A stretch of DNA of 64,000 bases from Pseudanabaena sp. PCC 7367 (GCF_000317065.1 NC_019701.1:3296001-3360000), one strand, 5' to 3'. Shown: positions 28,855 to 38,796, numbered from the stretch's first letter. Program-made: numbers and translations. The notes: a model not told the origin generated them from the letters alone.

Positions 28855-30972
28855 CTAATGGGTAGAGCTAGATTCAAACTCAGCTAAGTTGGACTTTGAG
28901 CCACCAGGTTTAGGTTGAAGTTGCTTAGTCGGTTGCGATCGCTTTGCTTGAGCAGCCTGAGTTGATTTCTGAGTTGGCTGCAAGGAACTAGCCTGATTTA
29001 ACTTTCCTTGGTTCTTTTTATGTTCTGGTTGCGAATTAGGGTCAACCTGCCTGGACTTTTGCTGGTCTTGCTTGGCCCAGGGCATTGATTCAAGGCGATC
29101 GGTGGTATTTTTGCGGCGATCGCCCGATAGCTCTGGCTTGCCTAATTTTAATTTCTTCTTTTTCTGCTTATTCTTAGTAATTAAAAGATTTGACTCATTG
29201 GCCTCCGGCAAAAGACTGTAGGGACCCATGGGTGCTGGCAAATGGCAAGCAATATCAGGCCGGAAATCAGCATAACGGCCGCTGCGAACACTATTGATCT
29301 CATTTAATACCGCTTGGTCGCTCTCACCCATTTTTAATAGCAGGTGGGTAGAAAGCTCCAAACTGGCTTCAAACTCTGGGTGGACAACCTCGGCTGCCCC
29401 CAATTGATAGAGCGAGTCAATATCCCCATCTTCTGCTGCCATCGCCACAATATCTAGCTCAGAAGCCAAAGAGAGCGCCCTTTGCACACATAGCCTTGTA
29501 TTCATGGCATCACCGATCGAAACCACCATTGATCTGGCATGGTGAACATCGGCTTTCTCCAGAATCAATGGACTGGAGCAATTGCCATAAATATAGGGGA
29601 TCGATTGATCACGCAGCATTTGCAGCTTGGTTTCTGACTGCTCGATCACCAGAATTGGATAGCGCCTGGCCTGCAAAAGACCAACAATATTTTGCCCCAC
29701 CTTGCCATAGCCGCAAACCACCACATGTTCTTCTAGTACCGCAGATGGGGAAATCTCCTGGGGGATATCTAGTTTGTTTAACCAGGCACGCATGAACGGG
29801 ATTTTTTCGAGCAAGTCAAAAACGATCGGCGTAGCTTGTAGCAGGAATGGAGTCAGGATTAAGGTTACTGCAGTTGTACCCAAAATCAATAAATAGAGTT
29901 GGCGGGAAACTAAGCCCAGCTTTTGGCCTTCACTGGCCAGCACAAACGAAAATTCACCAATCTGCGCCAGCCCCAAACCAGCCGCGATCGCTACTCTGGC
30001 GGGATAGCGAAATAACACCACTAGTGGGGTAACGATCAAGAATTTACCCAGCATGGCGATTCCTACCAGCCCCATGATCAAGCCCTTGTTTTCCCACAAG
30101 AATAGCGGATCAATTAGCATACCGATCGCCGCAAAAAACAGCGTCGCAAATACATCGCGGAGCGGCTCTACATAATCCAGGGTTTGATCGGCATATTCCA
30201 CCTCGGAGATCATCAAACCAGCTACGAATGCACCCATTTCGATCGATAAGCCCAAATGCTCAGTCGTCAGAGCAATTACCAGGCAGAGGGCAATCACACT
30301 GAGTAAAAACAACTCCCGACTTTCGGTGCGTGCCACCATTCGTAACAGAGGCGGAATCAACCAGATCCCCACTGCGATCGCTGCTCCTGCAAACAATGCC
30401 GTTACTAAAACTGCCTTGGCTACGGCGATCGCCACCACATCAGCGGGCTGATCGAGCGCTGGCAACACCGCCAACATTAATCCCAAGGCCAAATCCTGCA
30501 CAATCAAAATGCCCAACATGACCTGACCCTGGGCAGAATCAGTTTCGTCATTTTCCATCAGACTGCGCAACACCACCGCCGTCGAAGACAAAGACAGAAT
30601 TGCGCCCAAGAAGATCCCCTGCACCGGACTGGTGACCATGCCGAACGCCGTAGAAGCAATTGCCGTGATGCCAATTGTAGAAGCGATTTGCAAGGAACCA
30701 CCGCCCAGGGCGATCGCTTGCACTTTTTTTAATTCTCCCAGCGAAAACTCGACCCCCAGTGCAAATAGCAAAAATGCTACGCCAAACTGAGCCAGAGTTT
30801 CTACTTGTATCAGTTCCTTGATCAAGCCCATGCCAGTGGGGCCAACGACAATCCCACCGAGCAAATAACCAATGATCACCGGTAGCCGCAGTTTTGCTGC
30901 CACCAATCCACCGATCGAGGCAGCCGCTAGGACGGTAACCAAATCTACAATTAGCCTAAAGTCTTCTTGCAC
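28855..30972 (-). CDS. KefB/CPA2-type cation:proton antiporter with TrkA-N domain
   Basis: This 705-aa membrane protein exchanges monovalent cations for protons. Residues about 5-400 form roughly twelve transmembrane helices with the CPA2 phrases LGGIVVGPTGMG, FLLFALGVEFSLGELKK and EMGAFVAGLMISEVEY. Residues about 415-550 form an RCK/TrkA-N Rossmann domain (VVVCGYGKVGQNIVGLL) that binds nucleotide. The last 120 residues are a Lys/Gln/Ser-rich low-complexity tail with no recognised domain. The gene is transcribed alone; a tandem 15-bp duplication lies just upstream. Confidence 0.93.
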   Translation of the reverse strand: MQEDFRLIVDLVTVLAAASIGGLVAAKLRLPVIIGYLLGGIVVGPTGMGLIKELIQVETLAQFGVAFLLFALGVEFSLGELKKVQAIALGGGSLQIASTIGITAIASTAFGMVTSPVQGIFLGAILSLSSTAVVLRSLMENDETDSAQGQVMLGILIVQDLALGLMLAVLPALDQPADVVAIAVAKAVLVTALFAGAAIAVGIWLIPPLLRMVARTESRELFLLSVIALCLVIALTTEHLGLSIEMGAFVAGLMISEVEYADQTLDYVEPLRDVFATLFFAAIGMLIDPLFLWENKGLIMGLVGIAMLGKFLIVTPLVVLFRYPARVAIAAGLGLAQIGEFSFVLASEGQKLGLVSRQLYLLILGTTAVTLILTPFLLQATPIVFDLLEKIPFMRAWLNKLDIPQEISPSAVLEEHVVVCGYGKVGQNIVGLLQARRYPILVIEQSETKLQMLRDQSIPYIYGNCSSPLILEKADVHHARSMVVSIGDAMNTRLCVQRALSLASELDIVAMAAEDGDIDSLYQLGAAEVVHPEFEASLELSTHLLLKMGESDQAVLNEINSVRSGRYADFRPDIACHLPAPMGPYSLLPEANESNLLITKNKQKKKKLKLGKPELSGDRRKNTTDRLESMPWAKQDQQKSRQVDPNSQPEHKKNQGKLNQASSLQPTQKSTQAAQAKRSQPTKQLQPKPGGSKSNLAEFESSSTH

Positions 30973-31398
30973 TGTCCCCTATTATTCTTTTAATGATGGT
31001 TTAAACTTGAATATTTTATATATTACTTTTAAATATATTGCTTTTAAATATATTGCGATCGCACATATAAGCTAACCTGCTTCAAACCTGGTTTTGAAGC
31101 TTTGCTGCCAATAGTATTTTTAAAGATGTTGGATGTTTGAATTTAAATAACAGTTAAGAACAGAAGTGAGCCACTGCTATCTAAAATTGCTGTTGCTAAT
31201 TCCATAACTAACCAAAACTAATAATTTGTATTAATCTGGCTAGCTTAAATTCCTTTACCCTACTAGTTCCAAGATACTCTGAGTCACCCACCCTGCGCCA
31301 CAGCCTAAAGCGGTAGAAGCTGGCATGTTCAATTAAAAAATAAAACATCAACGCGATTTGTCTGCACACAGCCGATCGATCCACGAGAGCCAAACTTG
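30973..31398. other. 425-bp spacer with tandem 15-mer and hairpin
   Basis: It contains CTTTTAAATATATTG twice in tandem (31026-31055), next to a HIP1 site, and a perfect hairpin GCTTCAAA-N6-TTTGAAGC (31079-31100). A minus-strand 61-codon frame at 31208-31393 is not accepted. Confidence 0.5.
31026..31055. repeat. 15-bp tandem duplication upstream of the antiporter
   Basis: Two perfect adjacent copies of CTTTTAAATATATTG lie about 55 bp upstream of the antiporter start and may overlap its promoter. Confidence 0.9.
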
Positions 31399-31773
31399 CT
31401 AGCGAATACTATCTAAATTTTGCTCCCAGTTTTTGCCATCAAAAGGCTTAATTGCAAATTGCTGCACTGCATCATTGTCCAAACAACGGGCATTGACATC
31501 ATATTGATCGGGGTGCGATCGGGGTCGATAGAACGGATGAATACCGCAGGTGCTACAAAAGTGATGCTTGGCAATGCCAGTATTAAAGGTGTAGGTACTC
31601 AGGGCATCAGCCCCCTGGATCAGTTCAAATTGCTCCGGCGGCACAATTAAATGCAAAAATCCTTTCTTTTGGCAAATAGAGCAATTGCAATCGACTACCT
31701 CATGGCGATCGACCCTGACCGCAAAACGCACTGCGCCACAATGACAGCCTCCCTGGTAAGTTTTAAATGCCAT
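31399..31773 (-). CDS. GFA (glutathione-dependent formaldehyde-activating-like/CENP-V) zinc protein
   Basis: This 124-aa protein carries the seven-cysteine zinc signature of the GFA family: GGCHCGAVRF (Cys10, Cys12), DCNCSICQKKG (Cys29, Cys31, Cys34) and FCSTCGIHPFYRPRSHP (Cys73, Cys76). Founding members bind S-hydroxymethyl-glutathione, but most homologues have no proven reaction. Length is normal. No formaldehyde dehydrogenase lies nearby, so the substrate is unknown. Confidence 0.92.
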   Translation of the reverse strand: MAFKTYQGGCHCGAVRFAVRVDRHEVVDCNCSICQKKGFLHLIVPPEQFELIQGADALSTYTFNTGIAKHHFCSTCGIHPFYRPRSHPDQYDVNARCLDNDAVQQFAIKPFDGKNWEQNLDSIR

Positions 31774-32126
31774 GATTATTTAAGTCCAACTCAATTCCTT
31801 TACTTTGGTTTAATCACTACCAGAATCAAGGTAACGCTTTAGCCTACTTCTGCCAAAATAAAAGCCTCTAGAAAACATTACTGCTTTAGAGGCTTTGCCC
31901 AAATTTATGAGCTTTAGCTATACCACGCTGTAGTCTCAACGATAAAGCATCAGATATGCAAATATTAGGTCTTTTGAGACAGAACATTCAACGCACTGAA
32001 AGGCCCACTGAAAGGCTCACCTGGTAGAGACTTTAATCATTACACCTCAAAACCAAACAAATGATTGCTAGGACTAGCTTTCCAGTATTTTTATGTTTGC
32101 CGCCCAACAACTTCGTAATTCAAGTT
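31774..32126. other. 353-bp spacer with a terminator
   Basis: This lies between the GFA gene start and the end of the zinc-ribbon gene, both minus strand. The only clear feature is the hairpin terminator at 31850-31896; the rest is AT-rich without visible signals. Confidence 0.45.
31850..31896 (-). terminator. Rho-independent-type terminator of the zinc-ribbon gene
   Basis: AAAGCCTCTA (31861-31870) and TAGAGGCTTT (31887-31896) form a perfect 10-bp stem with a 16-nt loop. On the minus strand the stem is followed by TTTTATTTT, a convincing T-tract. It lies about 230 bp past the stop of the zinc-ribbon gene. Confidence 0.75.
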
Positions 32127-32504
32127 TTAATGGCGAGCTACAAAAAACTTACGCCGCTTGCCCACACTTTGGCTAAGAAAAATTTGCATATTGTTATTAC
32201 TAACTGGAGTTAGCTCCACACCACGACATTGGGGCACTTTTGGTTTGTTAGCTTGATTGGCCTTAGCCCGTTGGTGATCAACTTCAGGCTTAGTAGTTGG
32301 CATTTCGATCGATCGCCGCTCTGAGATCTGGCTAGCATAGATGCCAGGAGCATAGGATTCAACCACAGAACCACTGCGGGTTGAGATCACCATCAAATAG
32401 TCGCACGCATCGCATTGGGTTTTGACCTGAGCCAGCATATGAAGATGATGCCGCTCTGCCAGGTAACCACAATTTGGACAGTTGACAGTTTCGATAATAG
32501 ACAT
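32127..32504 (-). CDS. Conserved cyanobacterial zinc-ribbon protein of unknown function
   Basis: This 125-aa protein starts with a zinc ribbon (MSIIETVNCPNCG with Cys9/Cys12 and TQCDACDYLMV with Cys31/Cys34) followed by GSVVESYAPGIYAS, a phrase I associate with a small cyanobacterial family often mislabelled PriA-like. The remaining C-terminus is basic and low in complexity, ending SVGKRRKFFVARH, compatible with nucleic-acid binding. It is monocistronic with its own terminator. The specific role is unknown. Confidence 0.8.
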   Translation of the reverse strand: MSIIETVNCPNCGYLAERHHLHMLAQVKTQCDACDYLMVISTRSGSVVESYAPGIYASQISERRSIEMPTTKPEVDHQRAKANQANKPKVPQCRGVELTPVSNNNMQIFLSQSVGKRRKFFVARH

Positions 32505-33656
32505 GAGAAGATTCCCAAAAAATTGTTACTAAATTGAATATAAAAAATGAGGTCGGACAAAACCGATCTACATGGCTAAAAAATTGATTTTATGTTGATT
32601 TACTTTATTATGTATAAACAACTTAAACGCGAGATGTAGCTATAGAAATACCTTTGACTTTAAATTATGTTATGTGGCTTTATGTGGCTGGAGTGTTAAT
32701 TACGTGTAAAAACCTAAATGATACTTTTCTGGGGTAGCTGTGAACAGCAATAGTTCTGGATTGCAAACAATAAATAACTTAAGAGATGTTAACAGAACTT
32801 AACTGCAAAGTGTTTAACTGCGCGCTACTTATGGATTACTTTGTTTATCTTGTTTTTTCAGGCTTAGTTGTTTAACTCTTTCACGATTTTAGTCAAGCAG
32901 CAAAAGCACTTGATAACCTATTATAGCAGATCAATTATTGCTGGCAAAACTTGGGGATCGCCTTTCTACTGTGCGATTGGCGCATAGAATTTGATAGAAA
33001 TAAATCCATCTAAGCCCGACAGATAACATATTTCACGATCGTTTTTAGTAATGTCTTAAGCGTGATCTATTGTTTATTTGTTGTTAATTTACCGTTACTG
33101 AAATTAGAAAATATATACAAAAGTTTTTAAACGTAAGTTGTTCAAAGCCAGTGCCTCAATCGATCGTATCGATCATCAATAAAGCCGATTTTCAAATATT
33201 AATAAATCATTAAATCTGGCGATCGCTGCTTAGGCGTTTTAGCTTTAAATATTAATTATTTTGTTGCCCTGGTTGGCGCAATCCTGAAAAGACTGGCTAA
33301 GACTAATAAGACTAATTGGCTTGCAGACATAGATATACAGCTATGGTGATAATAGATTTAAATTTATGGTTAAAAATTTTTAACCCATTTACTTTTCTCG
33401 ATCGCCGCGCTGCGGTATATTTTGTGCTTCCTTAAATTATAATTTTCGATTAGGTTATTGATGCTGGCTTGTGGCTCAGCGATCGTCACCCGATCGAACC
33501 TAAGCTAGGATATCTGGTGCTTTTGCTAGACATTTGCTATGTATTCGTTAGACATTCGCTAGACATTCGCTAGATATTGGCTAGATATCGGTCAAGCATT
33601 AACCAGGAATTAATTCAGCAGCAACGATCTACTTAATCCCTATCCGAGAAACCAGC
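32505..33656. other. 1,152-bp spacer upstream of argF
   Basis: A long AT-rich region between divergent genes. I find no coding signal, tRNA or known riboswitch. Its one structured element is an array of six 11-bp units at 33527-33592, about 65 bp before argF. Confidence 0.5.
33527..33592. repeat. Six tandem 11-bp units upstream of argF
   Basis: Contiguous 11-bp units share the consensus TAGAYATTCGC; two are identical and the others differ at one to four positions. The period is close to one DNA helical turn. The array ends 64 bp before the argF start, within the likely promoter or leader. Confidence 0.85.
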
Positions 33657-34577
33657 ATGAGCAATCTAAAAGGACGCGACTTACTTGGCATTGCCGACCT
33701 CAGCAGTGATGAGCTTAATCAATTGCTCACCCTGGCCAAATCATTAAAAGTGGGTGATCCGGGGCCAGATTTTAGTCAAAAGAGTCTGGGATTATTGTTT
33801 AAAAAAGCTTCTACCCGCACCAGGGTCAGCTTTTCGGTAGCGATGCATCAGTTGCGGGGGCATGTGATCGACCTATATCCCAATGTGACCCAGGTAAGTC
33901 GAGGTGAGCCAGTTGAGGATACAGCCAGGGTACTCGATCGCTACGTTGATGTTTTGGCGATCCGTACCTTTGATCAATCGGAGCTGGAAACCTTTGCTAA
34001 ATATTGCCAAATCCCGATTATCAATGCCCTGACTGATTTGGAGCATCCCTGCCAGACGATCGCTGATTTGCAAACGGTGGCCGAAACCTTCGGCAAGGTG
34101 GCTGGGTTAACTATGACCTATGTGGGCGATGGTAATAATGTGGCGCATTCTTTGATGCTGGGTTGTGCGCTGGTGGGGATGAATGTGCGGGTTGCTGCGC
34201 CAGCAGGATTTTTGCCAGATCCAACGATCGTGGCACAGGCGGAGGCGATCGCCAAACAGGTCAATAATTCAGAAGTGATTGTCACCAACGACCCCAAGGC
34301 GGCGGTTGAGGGCGCTCAGGCAATTTATACGGATGTGTGGGCGAGCATGGGGCAGGAATCGGAAGCGGACGATCGCATTCCGGTTTTCAAGTCCTATCAG
34401 GTGAATCAAGAGCTGATGGCCTTGGCGGACAAAGAGGCGATCGTATTGCATTGTCTGCCTGCCCATCGCGGTGAGGAAATTACCGCCGAGGTGATCGAGG
34501 GGGCTCAATCACGGGTGTGGGATCAGGCGGAAAACCGTTTACATGCGCAAAAGGCTTTGCTGGTGAGTGTGCTTTAA
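33657..34577 (+). CDS. argF: Ornithine carbamoyltransferase
   Basis: This 306-aa enzyme makes citrulline from ornithine and carbamoyl phosphate. It shows the carbamoyl-phosphate motif KKASTRTRVSF, the HPCQ motif and the ornithine-loop motif HCLPAHRGEE. Length is normal for the trimeric enzyme. Its stop codon overlaps the glyS stop on the other strand in the shared palindrome TTAA (34574-34577), so the two transcripts collide. An 11-bp repeat array precedes the gene. Confidence 0.97.
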   Translation: MSNLKGRDLLGIADLSSDELNQLLTLAKSLKVGDPGPDFSQKSLGLLFKKASTRTRVSFSVAMHQLRGHVIDLYPNVTQVSRGEPVEDTARVLDRYVDVLAIRTFDQSELETFAKYCQIPIINALTDLEHPCQTIADLQTVAETFGKVAGLTMTYVGDGNNVAHSLMLGCALVGMNVRVAAPAGFLPDPTIVAQAEAIAKQVNNSEVIVTNDPKAAVEGAQAIYTDVWASMGQESEADDRIPVFKSYQVNQELMALADKEAIVLHCLPAHRGEEITAEVIEGAQSRVWDQAENRLHAQKALLVSVL

Positions 34578-36706
34578 GAAGAGACGATCGCACTAAAGTC
34601 CGCCAAAATGCGGCTGTAATTACGAATAATCCCCAGCATATTCAAGCGGTTTTGTTTGACCTTTTCGTCTTCCACCATCACCAACACATGATCAAAGAAT
34701 TTTGCTAGGGTAGGCGCGATCGCTACGATCGATGCCAATAGTTGATCAAAGCTGGGATCGGCAGGAAGTTGGGCGATCGCCTGAAATAATTCCTGCTCCG
34801 CTGGCTCGCTTAACAGCGTTTGATCGACAACCTTTTCAACCCTGAGCAAATCAGTGGCCAGATCCCCCTGGGTAGCTAGTTTGGTGGCACGATTGACCAC
34901 TTCGTAAATACCATCTAAGGTTTTGTCCTGGCGCGCTTGTTGTAAAAATAGAGCCCGATCGCGCAACAGCGCCAGATTAGTCAGAGCCTGGGTGGCGTAT
35001 TCAGGATCTTTGTCGCCAAACACCGCATTCACCAGATCATAGTCAACCCCAGCTTCTTGCAAAAGGGTGTCGCAACGCTGTTGAAACCAGTGGTAAAGAT
35101 TGCTCAGTAGTTTCTCCGTTGGCTCAGTTAAAACATCCTGCTTGGCATAAACCTCAATCACGGCGGGGAGTAGCTTGGTCAGGTCGATCGCCAGATTACT
35201 ATCCCAGGCAATTTGCACCACGCCTGTAGCGGCTCTCCTGAGTGCAAAGGGATCGCGCGAGCCACTGGGAATGATGCCAATGCCATAGATGCCCACCAGC
35301 GTATCCAGGCGATCGCTAATTGCCACCAGCTTTCCGGTCAGGCTTTGCGGTAAATCATCCCCTGCGCCACGGGGTAAATAATGCTCCATGATCCCCTGCG
35401 CCACCAATTGATCTTCACCGCTGGCCTGGGCATAATATTGTCCCATCACGCCTTGTAATTCAGGGAATTCATAGACCATCTGGCTCACCAGATCGGCTTT
35501 GCAAAGTTGGGCGGTGCGATCGACTTTCTTTTGCTCGGCTGGGGCTAACTCCAGATTGGCAGTTGCATCAACTACTGCTGTGGCGATCGCCCTGATCCGT
35601 TCTACCTTCTGAGCTACTGAACCTAGTTTTTCCTGGAAAGTAACCGTGGACAATCGGGGCAGGAAAGTTTCCAGGGGATGTTGGCGATCGGCATCATAGA
35701 AAAACTTACCATCCGCCAGCCTGGCTCGGATCACCCGACCATTACCATCGGCAATCAGGCGAGACTTTTCCGGATTACCATTGGAAATCGTAATAAAATA
35801 GGGCATTAGCTGCGTCGGATCTTCCAGCGAATTCATCGGGAAGTAGCGCTGATGGCTGATCATCTCAGTTTTAATTACTTCAGCCGGTAAATTCAAAAAT
35901 TCGGCATCGAAATTACCAACCACAGCCGTTGGCCATTCTACTAACTGATTTACCTCATCCAGGAGTGAATCTGGGATCTCGGCTTTGGCGGCAATTAATT
36001 CAGTTACAGCCTTGATCTGGATTTGGATTAATTGTTTGCGTTCAGCCACATCAGCAATCACAAAGGCTTCTTTGAGTGTGGCGGCATAATCAGCAGCAGT
36101 ATCAATGATTACATCACGGGGATGCAACACCCGATGACCACGACTACACCGATCGCTGGTCAGGCCTTCTAGCTCCAGCGGCAAAATCTTTTGATCAAAC
36201 AAAGCCACCAGCCAGCGGATTGGGCGGGTAAACTTGAGTTCTCGATCGCCCCAGCGCATTTGCCTTGGCCCTTCTAGATCAGTAATCCAGGAGGGAGCCA
36301 GCTCCGCTAAAATTTCGGTGGTGGGTTGGCCAATAATTTCCTGCAGGGCAAAGATAAACTTACCCTTGGCCGTTTCTTTGATTTCTAAATCGGCAATATC
36401 AACCCCACGCGATCGGGCAAACCCAATGGCGGCTTTGGTGGGTTTGTCATCAACAAAAGCGGCAGCCAGAGCCGGTCCTTTTGCCTCAAGGGTGCGATCG
36501 GGCTGTCGATCGGGCAGGCCACTGATTACGACCGCAAGGCGACGTGGCGTACCATATACCTTAACGTGCTGATCGGCGGTGGCGGGATCGAGCAGGTAGC
36601 GATCGCCTAAAACAGCGGGAATAACTTTTTGCCACTGCGCCAGGGCACTGGTTACAAAACTAGCTGGTAACTCTTCGGTGCCAACTTCAAGTAAAAATGT
36701 GGCCAT
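34574..36706 (-). CDS. glyS: Glycyl-tRNA synthetase beta subunit
   Basis: This 710-aa subunit of the alpha2beta2 glycyl-tRNA synthetase starts with the family hallmark LLEVGTEELPASFV and contains RMRWG-like RQMRWGDRELKFTRPIRWLVALF, an HD-like region and a C-terminal anticodon-binding DALR-type domain. The beta subunit carries tRNA binding. The alpha subunit gene glyQ is not in this window. Convergent with argF through overlapping stops. Confidence 0.97.
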   Translation of the reverse strand: MATFLLEVGTEELPASFVTSALAQWQKVIPAVLGDRYLLDPATADQHVKVYGTPRRLAVVISGLPDRQPDRTLEAKGPALAAAFVDDKPTKAAIGFARSRGVDIADLEIKETAKGKFIFALQEIIGQPTTEILAELAPSWITDLEGPRQMRWGDRELKFTRPIRWLVALFDQKILPLELEGLTSDRCSRGHRVLHPRDVIIDTAADYAATLKEAFVIADVAERKQLIQIQIKAVTELIAAKAEIPDSLLDEVNQLVEWPTAVVGNFDAEFLNLPAEVIKTEMISHQRYFPMNSLEDPTQLMPYFITISNGNPEKSRLIADGNGRVIRARLADGKFFYDADRQHPLETFLPRLSTVTFQEKLGSVAQKVERIRAIATAVVDATANLELAPAEQKKVDRTAQLCKADLVSQMVYEFPELQGVMGQYYAQASGEDQLVAQGIMEHYLPRGAGDDLPQSLTGKLVAISDRLDTLVGIYGIGIIPSGSRDPFALRRAATGVVQIAWDSNLAIDLTKLLPAVIEVYAKQDVLTEPTEKLLSNLYHWFQQRCDTLLQEAGVDYDLVNAVFGDKDPEYATQALTNLALLRDRALFLQQARQDKTLDGIYEVVNRATKLATQGDLATDLLRVEKVVDQTLLSEPAEQELFQAIAQLPADPSFDQLLASIVAIAPTLAKFFDHVLVMVEDEKVKQNRLNMLGIIRNYSRILADFSAIVSS

Positions 36707-36767
36707 AAATGCGTGGTCATCAAACTCATAAACTAACCCAGTTTACCCTGCTAGATGTAGGTTATGA

Positions 36768-37076
36768 CTAATACTTAATTTCAAATCCTTTTAAACCTAG
36801 GGGCTGCTCATGGGCAATCGTAATATCTTTGACGATCGCATAGTCGGGGCCTTGATAACACCAGCTCAGCATTTTTTCTACGGTTTCTTTGGCTCCCTCG
36901 AAGGTGGCTTCAACTCTGCCATCGAGCAAATTACGCACCCAACCGGCAAGACCTAGTTTTTTGGCCATGCTCGCAGTCGAAAAGCGATAGCCCACCCCCT
37001 GCACATTACCGGAAATGAATAGGTGAACGCGTATTAAGCGGATTTGTTTTTGAACTTGTTTTTGATGATCGCCCAT
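36768..37076 (-). CDS. acyP: Acylphosphatase
   Basis: This 102-aa protein has the acylphosphatase signature SGNVQGVGYRFSTASMAKKLGLAGWVRNLLDGRVEATFEG, including the catalytic Arg of GYRF and the Asn of WVRN. It hydrolyses acyl phosphates such as acetyl phosphate or carbamoyl phosphate. A short basic, Gln-rich N-terminal extension precedes the core. It lies 61 bp upstream of glyS on the same strand, so co-transcription is possible. Confidence 0.92.
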   Translation of the reverse strand: MGDHQKQVQKQIRLIRVHLFISGNVQGVGYRFSTASMAKKLGLAGWVRNLLDGRVEATFEGAKETVEKMLSWCYQGPDYAIVKDITIAHEQPLGLKGFEIKY

Positions 37077-37237
37077 CTAGCTGCCTATGTAATTCATTAT
37101 GTTTTGATTGTGCTACTGGTTTATTAGTTTTATTAGTAAATATTGATTAAATATCGGCTTAAGTTGCTTGAATATTGCCCCGACTATTTTCTCTACCACC
37201 TCTATTACTGGTTGAATACCAATACGTTTGAATCTTG

Positions 37238-37732
37238 CTACTTTTGAGTGCCACCGCTGCGGGTAAAATCTTCGGGGCTAATATCAGATAAGAATTCCCG
37301 AAATGCCCGCCGTTCTGCCTCATCGGCATCCTGATCAACCGGAATCGATGCTTCCGAGATCACCTCTTCCATTACCCAGATTGGACATTGGGCGCGCAGT
37401 GCCAGGGCGATCGCATCACTTGGCCTGGCATCAATTTCCTTCTTGCTCTCCCCCTGTTTAACGGTCAGTAAGGCATAGAAAGTGCTGTTTTTGAGCGAGT
37501 GGATTACAATGCGCTCCAGAGCTGCTCCCATATTATCGAGAATACTGGTGAGCAAATCATGGGTCATTGGTCTGGCTAGGGGTTTTGGGTCAAGCGCCGA
37601 AACTATCGCCTTTGCCTCTGCTTCACCGATCCAGATCGGCAATGCCCTGCGATCGGCCACATCTCTTAATAGGACGATTGGATTTCTGCTTACAGCATCG
37701 ATCGCAATCCCGGCAACCTTCATCTCGATCAT
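37238..37732 (-). CDS. Bifunctional nuclease family protein (BFN/DUF151)
   Basis: This 164-aa protein carries the BFN core: PIVLLRDVADRRALPIWIGEAEAKAI, RPMTHDLLTSILDNMGA, and DARPSDAIALALRAQCPIWV. Plant BFN relatives have DNase/RNase activity; the bacterial function is not established. The acidic C-terminus (DQDADEAERRAFREFLSDISPEDF) is typical. Starts at Met1 and Met4 are both possible. A weak GGAAG favours Met4, but MIEMKV is the usual family opening, so I keep Met1. Confidence 0.9.
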   Translation of the reverse strand: MIEMKVAGIAIDAVSRNPIVLLRDVADRRALPIWIGEAEAKAIVSALDPKPLARPMTHDLLTSILDNMGAALERIVIHSLKNSTFYALLTVKQGESKKEIDARPSDAIALALRAQCPIWVMEEVISEASIPVDQDADEAERRAFREFLSDISPEDFTRSGGTQK

Positions 37733-38796
37733 CTTCCAAAAGCCTCTCGAAATTAGCTAAACCTCAAAAAATATGAGTCATTTTTAATTTAACTCAATCG
37801 GAACCAAGTGCGCACGGGCTATATATACCTAGAGACATCCAATCTTAATTTAATTATTTAGTAATTATGTTAGTAACTATTGATAACTAATCAGGATCTA
37901 AATCTATAAGATCTACTAGTTCACTACCGCTAGTTTACTGCCGCAAATTTGATCATTAGCTTACGCCCTCGATCTCCATTTTGCCGCATTACCACTAATC
38001 ATAATTAACTAGTCATAATTAACTGGGATAAACATAGCTTAAGGTTGGTAACTTGGCTTGCACTTGAGTGCTTCATAATTTGAGTAAAATCATGTGTAAT
38101 GCACTCTAGCAGTTCTTTTCAAGTGATGGCGCTCATTATATCACCTGAGTCATAATGGCCTAATTCAATTATATTTACATCCCTTTACGTCACCACATAA
38201 TCAACTAAACAACTTAATAAACTCGGCTTTAGCTCGATCGCCCGAATTACTTGAATTTGCAGGATAAACGTCATTATTGATCCCTATGCCGATCGACTAA
38301 GCTCTAGATTAAGTGGGCAATAGAGCCAGTGATCGATCGCCCCAGATGGACATTGGCTGCCAACAGAAGTGGCAAAGTTGAGCCAGAGGATTAAGCCAAA
38401 TTTTCAGGCTTGAGCAAGTGACTTAGTTGGTTAAAGCTTAATTATTTTTGAATATCCGCTTTTATTTACTTGTCAGGATTTAACTGCTTATACACCCAAC
38501 TTTTGTGCAGTATGGAGAGCTCAGATAGCTTTTGAAAGGATAGAATTAGATCCCAGGCTTTGGCTAACTGACTCATCTGTATTTAGTTAGCAAAATTAGT
38601 AATCAAATTAGTAATCAAATTAGTTAGCAAACTAGTCAGCAAGTTAGTAATCTAAATTTTGGTTGCCCCTATTTACTTTATTTACCTAAGTTGATTATGT
38701 TGCTCATTTAGATTAGAGCGAGAGAAACATAAGGCAATTCCAGGAAAACAGACAAAGCCAAGAGCCAAGCGAATCAAATTATCAACCCAACTATTT
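37733..38796. other. 1,064-bp spacer upstream of metG
   Basis: A divergent promoter spacer, AT-rich. It contains a tandem 14-mer pair (about 37999-38026, TCATAATTAACTRG) and a 12-bp array of five units (38591-38651). I recognise no RNA gene or T-box-like leader. Confidence 0.5.
38591..38651. repeat. Five tandem ~12-bp units upstream of metG
   Basis: Units of consensus CAAATTAGTAAT follow one another; the first is 13 bp and the last three carry two to four changes. The array ends 145 bp before the metG start. Confidence 0.85.

Noticed and set aside
31208-31393. 61-codon minus-strand frame after the GFA gene
   Set aside because: It needs a TTG start, has no ribosome site and no recognisable sequence features.
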